Source: UBA7803 sp963822255
Lineage (GTDB): Bacteria > Pseudomonadota > Gammaproteobacteria > Pseudomonadales > Azotimanducaceae
DNA length: 64,000 nt
Direction of reading: 5' to 3'
Assembly (NCBI GenBank): GCA_963822255.1
Contig: CAWGGV010000002.1
Location: forward strand, 124,001-188,000
The notes under the pieces are model-generated. The model was not told where the DNA came from and ran no database searches. It saw only the letters and a program-made list of their open reading frames with translations. Shown here one piece after another: positions 15,817 to 25,268 of this stretch. Numbering within the stretch: position 1 is the stretch's first letter; each line of letters starts with the position of its first letter. Both the position numbers and the translations under genes were made by a program.

Positions 15817-18362
15817 CGTCGAGGTTCCCGCGGATCACGTTGCCGGTGATCCGATGCCCCACCGAGTGGCTGAAATAGGTCTGGGTGATGAGCTGGGTCA
15901 AGGTCTCCACCCCTTTCTCGCAGCGGTTCAGCAGACGGTTCAGGTGAGTGCGGGTGCCGCCGGCCGAGACGGTGCCGGCGAGCTTGTCCACGTCTGCGAG
16001 GATCACCTCGGTGTGAATGCTGATCAGCAGCTTCTGAGCCCGTGACAGCCGCCCCTGAAGCTGCTCGAGCGGCATGACTTCCAGGTGCGAGCGCATGACG
16101 CTGAGCTGAAAGGCGAGCGAGCGGGGATTGCTCTCGTCCGCCAGCACCAGATCCAGCACCGCGGGAATCTGCGGTTCCGCCCGGTACCGGGAGCGGTAGG
16201 TGATCAGGCTGTCTGCCAGCTCGAGCTGCAAACCCAGCACCCCGGGGTGGTCGCGGTCGGCGCGCACGGTGAGCTCGCGCATCACCCGGATGGTGAAGCG
16301 GGCACGCTCGATGCGCCGTCCCATGTCGAGCAGCCGCCAGCCGTAGCCGCGGGTCATGTTCTCGTGAATCAGACCGTTCACCGCCGACTGCGCCTCGACC
16401 AGATCGTTCAGCACGTTCACCGCGTCGCTCATCGAGTGCACGCGCCAGCGGAGACTCGGCACGCTGGTCAATCGCTCGATGATGCGCCAGGCATCGTGGG
16501 ACAGCCGCTCGCGAACGTGGTCGGCGGTGCGTGCGACGTTCCCGAGCACCTGAGCAAGGCTGTCGGGACTGTCCGGGTCGAACAGCACCTGCCAGATCTC
16601 GTGCTCCACGGCGCGGCTGCCGGCTGCCAGCGCGCGCCGCGCGCGCGAGGGGGTCAGCCGCCCCTGAGAGACCAGCAGCGCGGTGAGGATGTTCTGCGCC
16701 ACCGGCACATTGCCGAGCGACGCTTCGCCCGCCAGGCGCAGGAACAGGTTGCGGTACAGCCGCACGCCGCCGTCGGCGCGCTCGAAGTACCGCCCCAGCC
16801 AGAACAGGTCGTCGGCCGTCTTGCTGGGCAGATCACGGTCGCTGCGTTTCAGCGTAGCGGCCCGCAGCGGCTTGATCAGCGTCTCCGGCTCGATCTCGTG
16901 CTCGGCGAGCACCCAGACGTCCTTCGACAGGTGGCTGGCTTCGCCGAGATCCCGCCCCGAAACCTTCACCAGACCACCGGGCAGAACCTGGTAGCCGTCG
17001 CCGGTGGCGGCGAGATAGACGCGCATGACCATCGGAACGGGGACGAGCCTGCCGTCGTCGGTGAGGCAGGGGGCCGTGGAGGGGCGGATACGATCCACGC
17101 CGACCAGGTCGTAGGGCTTCAGGCTCATCTGCGACTTCAGCGCTCCGGCCGCGGTGAGGTCCGCGTCGGACTGCGAGAACTCGTGAGCTCCGCCGGTCAG
17201 CAGCGAGCGGGGGCCGAAAGCGTGACGCAGACTCAGGTCGTCTGCATGCTCAGCACGAACTCCCGTTCGTCAGCTTGTCCGCACCACCAGGTAGCGATGC
17301 CCGGCAGCGCGAGCTCCTCGCGCAGCAGCCGCCGCGACAGCGCCGGCATGAACGACATCAGTGCGTCGCTGGCCGCCACGCCGGCACCTACTGCATTGGC
17401 AAGCACGACGTTTCCGCTGCGGGCCGCCTGCAGCAGCCCGGCGATGCCGAGGCCGGGCACGGAACGCAGCTCCAGCGGGATCGCAGGTGTCGGAGGCGAT
17501 GCGCCGGACCACCACGTCCACCCGCAGGAGCCCCTCCAGAGTCTTCAGGAACACCCGGCTGTCGCGCACCGTGAGGTCTGCGCTTTCGACCACCGGATAG
17601 CCGAGATAGCGGCCGATCAGAGCGTGCTCGAAATAGTCCTGATCGTCCGGCCCGCCGGTCAGCACCACGCACAGGTGCTGATCCCCCAGGCGATCGAAAT
17701 ACTCCGAGAAGCTGCGGAAGAATCCGGCCAGGCGATGCAGGTTGTTGGCGTTGAACGCCTCGGGAATGCTGCGGGACGTGACGATGCGGTTTTCCAGGGT
17801 GTAGCCGATGCCGGACGGCGACTCGGTGCGCTGGGACAGCACCCACCACGAGCCGTCCGGCGCCCGCGCCAGGTCGAAGGCGAGGAACTGCAGGAACACG
17901 TCTGCCGGGGCCTGGTAGCCGTGGCAGTGCGGCACGAAATAAGGGTTGGCGAACACCACCGGCGCCGGCAGCGTGCCGTCCTTGAGCAGCTGCTGCTCGC
18001 CGTAGACGTCCCGCACGACGGCGTTCAGCAGCCGCGCACGCTGCACCAGCCCGGTGGACAGGCGCTGCCAGTCGTCCGGCTCGATGACGAGCGGAAACAC
18101 GTCCAGATGCCATGGCCGGCGGTTGCCGCTGTCGGCGGCAATGTAGGCGACGTCGTGCTCGCGCAGCAGCCCCTCGGCCGTGGTGCCGGCGCTGCGCCGC
18201 TGCTGCGGCCCCATGGCGGCGAAATGCTCCAGCACCGCCTGCCAATGCGCGGCGCGGGCGACTGTCCGTGCCCAACAGCTCGTCGTAGACGCCCGCAGGA
18301 GGGCGATAGTCGGCCAGAAGCTGGCCGAGGGCGTCGTCGCGCGGCCTTTCTTTCAGGGCCAC
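15806..18362 (-). pseudogene. Circularly permuted ATP-grasp plus alpha-E fusion protein, three frameshifts
   Basis: The reconstructed protein is about 850 residues. Residues 1 to about 470 are a circularly permuted ATP-grasp ligase (YDELLGTDS, then DVFPLVIEPDDWQRL, VFANPYFVPHCHG, DLARAPDGSWWVLSQRTE, ENRIVTSRSIPEAF, YFEHALIGRYLGYP, VLPGGLVKVS). The rest is an all-helical alpha-E (DUF403) domain containing DDLFWLGRYFERAD. The frame breaks near 18,250, 17,480 and 17,240, each fitting a single-base change. The last 440 residues (15806-17128) are intact. ATP-grasp enzymes join a carboxylate to an amine, so the cluster may build and trim an amide-linked product; this is inference. Confidence 0.82.
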
Positions 18363-21300
18363 CGGAGATCCAGCGTAGTGGGGAACTCGTCCGGCGCTGG
18401 CGGCGCCGGCTCGGCATAGCGGCCGTCGCTGTGGCCGAACGGTTGAAACCGCGACAGACGCCGGCTCTCTGCCTCGTTGGCGTTGACCGGGAAGTGCTCG
18501 AAGTTACGTCCGCCCGGGTGCGCGACGTGATAGGTGCAGCCGGCCACGGCGCGGCCATTCCAGCGGTCGTAGAGATCGAAGACCAGCGGTGCGTTCACCG
18601 CGATCGTCGGGTGCAGGCTCGGTCGCCGGCTGCCAGGCGCGGAACCGCACGCCGCCGACGCGCTCGCCGGGCACGTCGGTGTTCGTCAGCGGCACCGCCC
18701 GCCGGTTGCAGGCGACCAGGTAGCGTGCGGGGTCGAAGCCGGTCACCCGTACCTGCAGCCGCTCGAGGGAGGAATCCACGTATCGTACGGTGCCGCCGAT
18801 GACGCCTTCCTCCCCCAGCACGTGCCACGGCTCGAGCGCCTGGCGCAGTTCGATCTCGACGCCCTGGTGCTCGATGGCGCCGAAGCGGGGGAAGCGGAAC
18901 TCGAAGTGGGGCGCGAACCATTCCATGCGAGCGGATAGCCGTGATTGCTGAGATCGGCGATCACGTCCGCCAGGTCCTGGCGGACGAAATGGGGCAGCAT
19001 GAACCGGTCGTGCAGTGCCGTCCCCCAGCGTACGCAGAGCGGCGCTGTTGGGGCTGCGCCAGAATCGGGCTACCAGCGCCATCAGCAGAAGCTGCTGGGC
19101 CAGGCTCATGCGGGCGTGCGGCGGCATCTCGAAAGCGCGGAACTCCACCAGCCCGAGCCGGCCGGTGCTGCTGTCCGGGGAGTAGAGCTTGTCGATGCAG
19201 ATTTCCGTGCGATGGGTATTGCCGGTTACGTCGATGAGCAGGTTCCGGAAGATCCGATCCACCAGCCACGGCGGAGTCGTTGTGGGAGCGATCCCCGGTC
19301 GCGATCCGGGCACCATCGGAACCGGCACCTGCGCAAACGCCAGCTCCAGCTCGTACAAGCTGTCCTGGCGTGCCTCGTCCACCCGCGGCGCCTGACTGGT
19401 GGGCCCGATGAACAGCCCCGAGAACAGATACGACAGCGCCGGGTGCTGCTGCCAGCAGGCGATCAGGCTCGCCAGCAGGTCCGGCCGCCGGAGAAACGGG
19501 CTGTCGGCCGGCGTGGGGCCGCCGAGCACCACATGATTGCCGCCGCCGGTGCCGGTGTGACGGCCGTCCAGCATGAACTTCTGGGTGTCGAGCCGGGCGG
19601 CGCGGGCTTCTTCGTACAGGGCCGTGGTGATGTGAACCATCTCGTCCCAGCCTGCTGCCGGGTGCACGTTCACCTCGATGACACCCGGGTCGGGGGTGAC
19701 CTTGATGACGTTGAGTCGCGGGTCCGGCGGCGGTAGATAGCCTTCCAGCACCACGCGCCGCTGCTGCGCACGGCGCGCATCCTCCACCGCCGCCAGCAAC
19801 GCGAGGTAGTCCTCAGCGTCCTGTACCGGTGGAATGAAGGCATACAAAACGCCGTCGCGGGCTTCGAACGCCATGGCCGTGCGCACCCGCTCGCCTTCGG
19901 CGGCAAGCGGTTGCGGCGTCTGCATCTGCTCGGGCGGCGACGGCGGAGCCGTGGCAGCGTCGACCGCCTGCCGCGGCTGAAGCAGCGCCGGCCGCGGCGG
20001 CAGGGGCGAGGCCGGCTCGAGCGGATCCCGCGGCACCACGTGGGGATAAGCCGTCGCGGCAATGTGCGGCAGCGAGCCGAGCCTCAGCCGGTAGCCCAGC
20101 GGCGAATCGCCGGGAACCAGGAACAGCCGGCCGCTGCGGGTGCTCCAGCGCTCGCTGATCCAGCGGCCGCGGCCGCCGGGCGTTCCCGGAGCGGCGCGGA
20201 CGTTACAGCGCTGCACCGGCAGCGCGTAACCGCGCGGTTGGCCGAGCCCGCGCTCGAACACCCGCGCCACGCGCTCCCTCGCCAGTGGGTCGTCCAGCTC
20301 GTTGGTTTGCGGGGTGAGGTTCTCGGGAAGCCGGCGCTCTTCGCCGAGAAAGTACCACGGGTCCTCGTAGGCCGGCAGCACCATGTCCTCGTCGAGCCCG
20401 AGCGCCCGCGCCACCCCGCGCCCCAGGGCCGCGGCGTCCTCGGCCGTCGCGCCGGCGTTTTCGTCCGGGCGGGCGACGAAGGCAAGATCCTCGCAGATGG
20501 GCTGGCCGTCCCGGCGCCACAGCAGGGTCAAAGCCCAGCGGGGCAGCTGCTCGCCCGGATACCATTTGCCCTGGCCGTAGTGCAGCGCCCCACCCGGAGC
20601 GAAGCGATCGGCCAGGCGGAGGATGAGGTCGGTGGCGAGCCGCCGCTTGTGCGGCCCGACGGCGTCGGTGTTCCACTCCGCGCCGTTCGGATAGTCGATG
20701 GCGACGAAGGTCGGCTCGCCGCCCACGGTGAGACGCACGTCACCGGCGCTGAGCTCCGAGTCGATCTGCTGGCCCAGGGCCTCGATGTCCGCCCACGCCT
20801 CGTCCGTGTACGGCTTGGTGACCCGCGGGCTCTCGAAGATCCGGTGGATCGACATGTCGAAGCCGAACTCGGTTTCGCTGGGCTCCACCCGCCCGGAGAT
20901 CGGCGCTGCGGTGGAGGGATGCGGCGTGGCTGCCAACGGGATGTGTCCCTCGCCGGCGAACAGACCGGAGGTGGGGTCCATGCCCACCCAGCCGGCGCCG
21001 GGCAGATACGCTTCGGTCCAGGCGTGCAGATCGGTGAAGTCCCGCTCGGCGCCGGAGGGCCCGTCCAGGGACTTCTGGTCGGGCCTGAGCTGGATCAGGT
21101 AGCCGGAGACGAAGCGCGCGGCGATTCCCCGATGCCGCAGGATCTGGGTCAGCAGCCAGGCGCTGTCCCGGCACGAGCCGCGGCCGAGGGTCAGGGTATC
21201 GTCCGGCGTCTGCACGCCGGGCTTCATGCGGATGACGTATTCGATCTCGTCCGCCAGGCGACGGTTCTGATCCACCAGGAAGTTCACCATCGGCTCCCGG

Positions 21301-21713
21301 GTCGGCGCGCCGAGGTCCGCCAGGTAAGCTTCGAGCCGGGCGCCCACGGGCTCGGTCACCAGGTAAGGCTCGAGATCCTTACGGGTCAGTTCGTCGTAGC
21401 GGAACGGGTAGTGCTCGGCACTCTCCTCGAGGAAGAAGTCGAAGGGGTTGTACACCGCCATCTCGGCCACCAGATCCACCCGCACGACGAGCTCGAGGAC
21501 CTTTTCCGGAAACACCGCGCGGGCCTGGAAATTGCCGAAGGGATCCTGTTGCCAGTTGAGAAAGTGCTGGCTCGGCTCGACGTGGAGCGCATAGCTCAGC
21601 GCCGGCGTCCGGCTGTGGGGTGCCGGACGCAGGCGAATGATATGCGGGCTCAGAGACACCGGACGATCGTAGCGATACCGGGTCTCGTGATGCAGAGCAA
21701 CACGAATGGTCAT
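18353..21713 (-). pseudogene. Transglutaminase / DUF2126 protein, frameshifted
   Basis: A giant protein (about 1,110 residues when reconstructed). Residues 1-300 are a transglutaminase-like domain with Cys in GRGSCRDSAW, His in DLHAWTEAYLP and Asp in GMDPTSG. The remainder is DUF2126, with VGGEPTFVAIDYP, KWYPGEQLPRWAL, DPWYFLGEERRLP, GGGNHVVLGG and DVTGNTHRTEICIDKLYSPD. Between about 19,030 and 18,925 the conserved stretch DRFMLPHFVRQDLADVIADL appears in another frame (compensating shifts). Near 18,605 the frame shifts again, so that the true C-terminus (CTYHVAHPGGRNFE..., ending at 18353) is out of frame. A REP-like element at 19281-19305 adds residues just before PPWLVDRIFRNLL. The start at 21713 is well supported. 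Confidence 0.85.
19281..19305 (+). repeat. REP-like element inside the DUF2126 coding sequence
   Basis: TGTGGGAGCG, then ATCCCC, then GGTCGCGAT: the same head, palindrome and tail as the intergenic REP copies at 27324 and 54730. Here it lies within an open reading frame and encodes, on the minus strand, a Pro/Thr-rich stretch (GSRPGIAPTTT) at a point where family members usually have a short variable linker. Confidence 0.65.
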
Positions 21714-21868
21714 AGAGGGGCGCTGGCTGGATCGGAACGGGCCATTTAGGACCCGCCATCATGCCAATGCAAGACGCCGCGGAGCCGCCGGCACCGTTGA
21801 CAGGGGACGGGCCGCGACGTAACCATCGATGCCTGCATGGCGGGTCGGCCGAGAGGGAGGCGCAGCCG

Positions 21869-22351
21869 GTGCCACAATACCCCTTGTCCGGATCCTGCTT
21901 CTGCGGCGCCGTGCGGTATACGCTGACCGCGCCGCCCATGTTCGTGCACTGCTGTCACTGCAGGGATTGCCAGAAACAGAGCGGCGGGGCGTTTGCCATC
22001 AACGGCATCGTCGAGAGCGAGCACGTGGTGATCGTTGCCGGCTCCGCCGCGCCGGTGGCGGTGACGGTGCCCACCGACTCCGGCAGCCCCCACGACATCT
22101 ACCGCTGTCCGGCGTGCCAAAGCGCCGTCTGGAGCGATTACGGTCGCCGGCGCGTCATGCTGTTCGTCCGCCTGTCTACCCTGGACGAAGCCCATGCATT
22201 CGTCCCGGACGTGCACATATTCACCCGCTCGAAGGTGCCGTGGGTCGTCCTCCCCGCCGGCTCGCGCACGTTCGAGGTCTATTACGACATGAAGCGGGAA
22301 TGGCCGGCGGAGAGCCTGGCCCGCCGAGAAGCGATTCTCGGTGCGGAATGA
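21869..22351 (+). CDS. GFA-family zinc protein
   Basis: A 160-residue member of the GFA (glutathione-dependent formaldehyde-activating enzyme-like, Mss4-fold) family. Zinc ligands are seen in GSCFCGAVRY, HCCHCRDCQKQSGGAF and CPACQSAVWSDYG. Family members are mostly of unknown activity; few truly act on S-hydroxymethylglutathione. GTG 21869 is chosen because GGGAGG lies about 8 bases upstream and the domain begins directly after it; an in-frame ATG at 21761 would add 36 residues of low-complexity sequence. The gene is divergent from the DUF2126 gene. Confidence 0.85.
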   Translation: MPQYPLSGSCFCGAVRYTLTAPPMFVHCCHCRDCQKQSGGAFAINGIVESEHVVIVAGSAAPVAVTVPTDSGSPHDIYRCPACQSAVWSDYGRRRVMLFVRLSTLDEAHAFVPDVHIFTRSKVPWVVLPAGSRTFEVYYDMKREWPAESLARREAILGAE

Positions 22352-22422
22352 GCCGTCTGCGGAGCTTTGATGATCCGCGGTTGTCTCATTACACTCATGA
22401 TTCGCCAGCAGGAGACTCAGCG

Positions 22423-23148
22423 ATGAAGATCCGGACTCTGGCTCTGCCCCTCGTGTTGGCCGCCTTGATGGCGGGCTGCAACGGACAGGGCGCTGCGTGG
22501 CAGGACGCGCAGCAGGCCGATACCGTCCCGGCGTACCAGCAGTTTCTCGACGATTACCCGGACAGTCCCCACGCCGGCGATGCCAGGCAGCGGTTGCAGG
22601 CGCTGCAACGCGCGCAGAGCTGGGCGCAGGCGACCCAGGCCGACACCATTGACGCGTATCAGAAGTTCCTCGGCGAGTACTCGAGCGGCGACGAGGTCGA
22701 CCAGGCGCGACAGCGGCTGGCCGAGCTTCAGCGCGAGAAGGACTGGTCGGAGCTCAGCGACTCCAACGACATTCAAGCCCTGGAGGCCTTCGCCGACCGC
22801 AACCAGGGCACTGCGCTGGCCGAGCAGGCTCAGCAGCGTATCGACGAGCTGGAAGCGGCGGCCAGGCAGGAGCAGGCGCGCCAGCAGCAAGAACAGCAAC
22901 GGGCCGAGGAGGCCACCCACACCCATCGGGTGCAGCTCGCGGCGTTCGCGACCATGGAGCGGGCGCGCAAGAGCGAGAGTCAGCTCGAGCAGAGCCTGTC
23001 GGGGGTGCTGGGCGATACTGGCCTCGATGTGCAGCAGTCCGGCAGCTACTACCTGGTGCGCACCGACCCTCTGACCGAGCAGGACGCCCAGGCGCTCTGC
23101 AAGCAGCTCAAGCAGAACGGCCAGGACTGCCTGGTGGTGAAGCGCTGA
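22423..23148 (+). CDS. SPOR-domain lipoprotein with degenerate helical repeats
   Basis: A 241-residue lipoprotein. A signal peptide ends in the lipobox MAGC (about residues 16-19). Three successive repeats of about 45 residues follow, each of the form W..A...DT..AY..FL..YP..... A..RL..L (about 25-150), resembling outer-membrane TPR-like repeats. A Gln/Glu-rich coiled coil (150-165) leads to a C-terminal SPOR domain (HRVQLAAFATMERA..., YYLVRTDPLTEQDAQALC). SPOR domains bind denuded peptidoglycan at the division septum. AGGAG precedes ATG 22423 at good spacing. It probably acts in cell-wall or division maintenance; the partner is unknown. Confidence 0.85.
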   Translation: MKIRTLALPLVLAALMAGCNGQGAAWQDAQQADTVPAYQQFLDDYPDSPHAGDARQRLQALQRAQSWAQATQADTIDAYQKFLGEYSSGDEVDQARQRLAELQREKDWSELSDSNDIQALEAFADRNQGTALAEQAQQRIDELEAAARQEQARQQQEQQRAEEATHTHRVQLAAFATMERARKSESQLEQSLSGVLGDTGLDVQQSGSYYLVRTDPLTEQDAQALCKQLKQNGQDCLVVKR

Positions 23149-23172
23149 CGTGTCGCCGGCGGCCGCGAACCG

Positions 23173-23793
23173 TCAGTCGTAGCCGATCAGGATCAGGCGG
23201 TCGTCGAGCTCGTTCTGGTTGTCCGGCGTCTTCGGCACCGCCTCGGCGAGCACTTCGCCCACCTGGGTAATGGCGGTCTCGAAGCCGGTCAGCGTCTGCC
23301 CGGCCCGCATGGCCTGAACGAAGTCCGCCACCACGCCCCGCCAACGCTCGGGAGCTACGTGGCGGTCGATCCCGCGGTCGGCGAGGATCTCCACGTAGCG
23401 CTCGGCCTCTGACACGAATATCAGCAGCCCCGTTTCGCCGGCGGTGTGATGCAGACCCTGCTCCAGAAGCTGGCGCCGCGCCATGTTGCCGGCGCGCCAG
23501 CGGCGCACCGATGGCGGAATCAGGCGGGTGTGCAGGGACGGCCAACGAAAGATCAGCGCCAGCACGCAGAACGCGCCGAGCTGCGCGGCGACGATGACAT
23601 CCGCGCCCACGGCCGTGAACAGCAGCGCGGACGGCACGACCAGCGCCGCCAGCGCCGCCCAGAGCACGGGGATATAGCGGTAGTCGTCGCTGCGGGCAGC
23701 CAGCACGGTGACCAGCTCGGCGTTGGTCTGCCGCTCCACCTCGGCGATCAGATCGGCGATCCGCGCCTGCTCGGTCTCCGTGATCAGTGCCAT
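23173..23793 (-). CDS. TPM-domain membrane protein
   Basis: A 206-residue protein. An N-terminal segment with ETEQARIADLIAEVERQTNAELVTVLAARSDDYRYIP is a TPM (TLP18.3/Psb32/MOLO-1) fold. Two membrane helices follow (about 48-90), then a second cytoplasmic part with TGLLIFVSEAERYVEILADRGID. It is the third gene of the lemA-TPM-TPM operon: its ATG overlaps the stop of the preceding gene in TGATG. Such trios recur in proteobacteria and act at the envelope, but the biochemical role is unsettled. Confidence 0.85.
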   Translation of the reverse strand: MALITETEQARIADLIAEVERQTNAELVTVLAARSDDYRYIPVLWAALAALVVPSALLFTAVGADVIVAAQLGAFCVLALIFRWPSLHTRLIPPSVRRWRAGNMARRQLLEQGLHHTAGETGLLIFVSEAERYVEILADRGIDRHVAPERWRGVVADFVQAMRAGQTLTGFETAITQVGEVLAEAVPKTPDNQNELDDRLILIGYD

Positions 23794-24593
23794 CACCAGC
23801 CCCCCGATGCACCGCCGCCGCCGAAGCTGCCACCGCCGCCGCCGAACCCACCGCCGCCGCCGAAGCCGCCGCCGCCGAATCCGCCGCCGTGACCGCGGCC
23901 GATGCCGCCGAGCAAGCCCCCGAGCAGGAGCGCCCGCCCCAGCCCGCCGCGGCGGCGCCGCCGGCCGAAGCTCGACAGCAGAATGAAGCCGACAAAAATC
24001 CAGAACAGCACGGCGGGCGCATGGCGCCGCTCGCGCTGCGGGCGCTCGTTCGCGTCGCTCGGCTGATAATTGCCGCCGAGGGCGGCGATCATGGCGTTCA
24101 CCCCCGCGGTGACGCCGCCGCCGAAGTCGCCCTGGCGGAAGCGGGGCAGGATGCGGCCCTGGATGATGTCCCAGGACACCGCGTCGGTGAGGTCGCCTTC
24201 GAGACCGTAGCCGACTTCGATGCGCACCTGACGTTCGGCGGGCGCGACGATCAGCAGCGCGCCGGTATTCTTGTCGCGCTGGCCGATGCCCCAGCTACGG
24301 CCGAGCTGGTAGCCGTACGTCTCGATGGCCCGTCCTTCGAGGGACTTCACGGTGGCCACGACGATCTGGGTGCCGCCGCTCGACTTCTCGAACGCGGCCA
24401 GCTCCCGGGTGAGGGACGCTTCGGTGTCGGCGTCCAGAACGTCGGCGGCGTCCACTACCCGCCCGGTGAGCTTGGGGAACGTCAGGTCGGCCGCGGCGCA
24501 GGCGATGCCGGCGGCGGTGGCGGCAGTTATGGCCAGCAGCAGCCACAACCCCAGTGCGCGAACGCGAAGGCTACGGGCGCGCCGCTGCGCCAT
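23793..24593 (-). CDS. YgcG-like TPM-domain protein with Gly-rich tail
   Basis: A 266-residue secreted or membrane-anchored protein. A signal peptide (residues 1-33) is followed by a complete TPM domain (FPKLTGRVVDAADVLD..., GGTQIVVATVKSLEG, YGYQLGRSWGIGQRDKNTGALLIVAP, RQVRIEVGYGLEGDLTDA). A membrane helix at about 195-210, a basic stretch and a C-terminal tail of alternating Gly and Phe-Gly repeats come next. The architecture is that of YgcG. Its start shares TGATG with the lemA stop. The Gly-rich tail is encoded by a GCC/GCCACC-type repeat at about 23,796-23,900. Confidence 0.9.
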   Translation of the reverse strand: MAQRRARSLRVRALGLWLLLAITAATAAGIACAAADLTFPKLTGRVVDAADVLDADTEASLTRELAAFEKSSGGTQIVVATVKSLEGRAIETYGYQLGRSWGIGQRDKNTGALLIVAPAERQVRIEVGYGLEGDLTDAVSWDIIQGRILPRFRQGDFGGGVTAGVNAMIAALGGNYQPSDANERPQRERRHAPAVLFWIFVGFILLSSFGRRRRRGGLGRALLLGGLLGGIGRGHGGGFGGGGFGGGGGFGGGGGSFGGGGASGGW

Positions 24594-25189
24594 CAGAACT
24601 GGACCTTGGGCGCTTCCTGGGCGTTCTCGGCGGCCGAGAACGTCTCCCGCACCGGCATGTCGCTGTACATCAGGCTGTGCCAGATGCTGCCGGGGAAGGT
24701 GCGGATCTCGGTGTTGTAGCGCTGCACCGCCTGGATGTAGTCACGGCGCGCGACGCTGATGCGATTCTCGGTGCCCTCGAGCTGGGACTGCAACGCCAGG
24801 AAGTTCTGGTTGGCCTTGAGATCGGGATAGCGCTCCACCACCACCATCAATCGCGACAACGCACCGGTGAGGGCGGCTTGCTTCTGCTCGAACGCTTTGA
24901 GCGCCTGCGGATCGTTGATGATGTCGGCGTCCACCTTCATCTGGCTCACCTTGGAGCGGGCTTCCACCACCGCCTGCAGGGTGTCCTGCTCGTGGGTGGC
25001 ATAACCCTTCACGGTCTGAACCAGATTGGGCACCAGGTCGGAGCGGCGCTGGTACTGGTTCTGCACCTGCGCCCATTGGGCCTTCACGGCTTCGTCGTAA
25101 GTGGGAATGTTGTTGATGCCGCAGCCCCCGGCAGACAGCACCGCAGCCACTGTCAGGAGCGGCAGCAGCACACGCACGGATCGGATCAT
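24593..25189 (-). CDS. lemA: LemA family lipoprotein
   Basis: A 198-residue protein with an N-terminal hydrophobic segment ending in the lipobox-like SAGGC and a long helical LemA domain: YNNIPTYDE-type start, YQRRSDLVPNLVQTVKGYATHE, ARSKV, LSRLMVVVERYPDLKANQNFLALQSQLEGTENRISVARRDYI and YNTEIRTFPGSIW. ATG 25189 is preferred to 25213 because it begins the signal peptide. It is the first gene of the operon with two TPM proteins. The function is still poorly defined; envelope stress is a common proposal. Confidence 0.93.
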   Translation of the reverse strand: MIRSVRVLLPLLTVAAVLSAGGCGINNIPTYDEAVKAQWAQVQNQYQRRSDLVPNLVQTVKGYATHEQDTLQAVVEARSKVSQMKVDADIINDPQALKAFEQKQAALTGALSRLMVVVERYPDLKANQNFLALQSQLEGTENRISVARRDYIQAVQRYNTEIRTFPGSIWHSLMYSDMPVRETFSAAENAQEAPKVQF

Positions 25190-25268
25190 CGGACGCTCTT
25201 TTCGCGGGTACACGGGCGGACTATGGGGATGACCCGGCTCCGCTTCAAGCCCGGCGACCGCGGGAGCG

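Noticed and set aside
16085..18802. A 905-codon open frame antisense to the ATP-grasp/DUF2126 genes
   Set aside because: It crosses two real genes on the opposite strand and has no recognisable motif; it reflects third-position G+C bias.
23796..23900. Repeated CCGCCGCC units as a CRISPR or satellite array
   Set aside because: They are codons of the Gly-rich tail of the YgcG-like protein, not spaced repeats.
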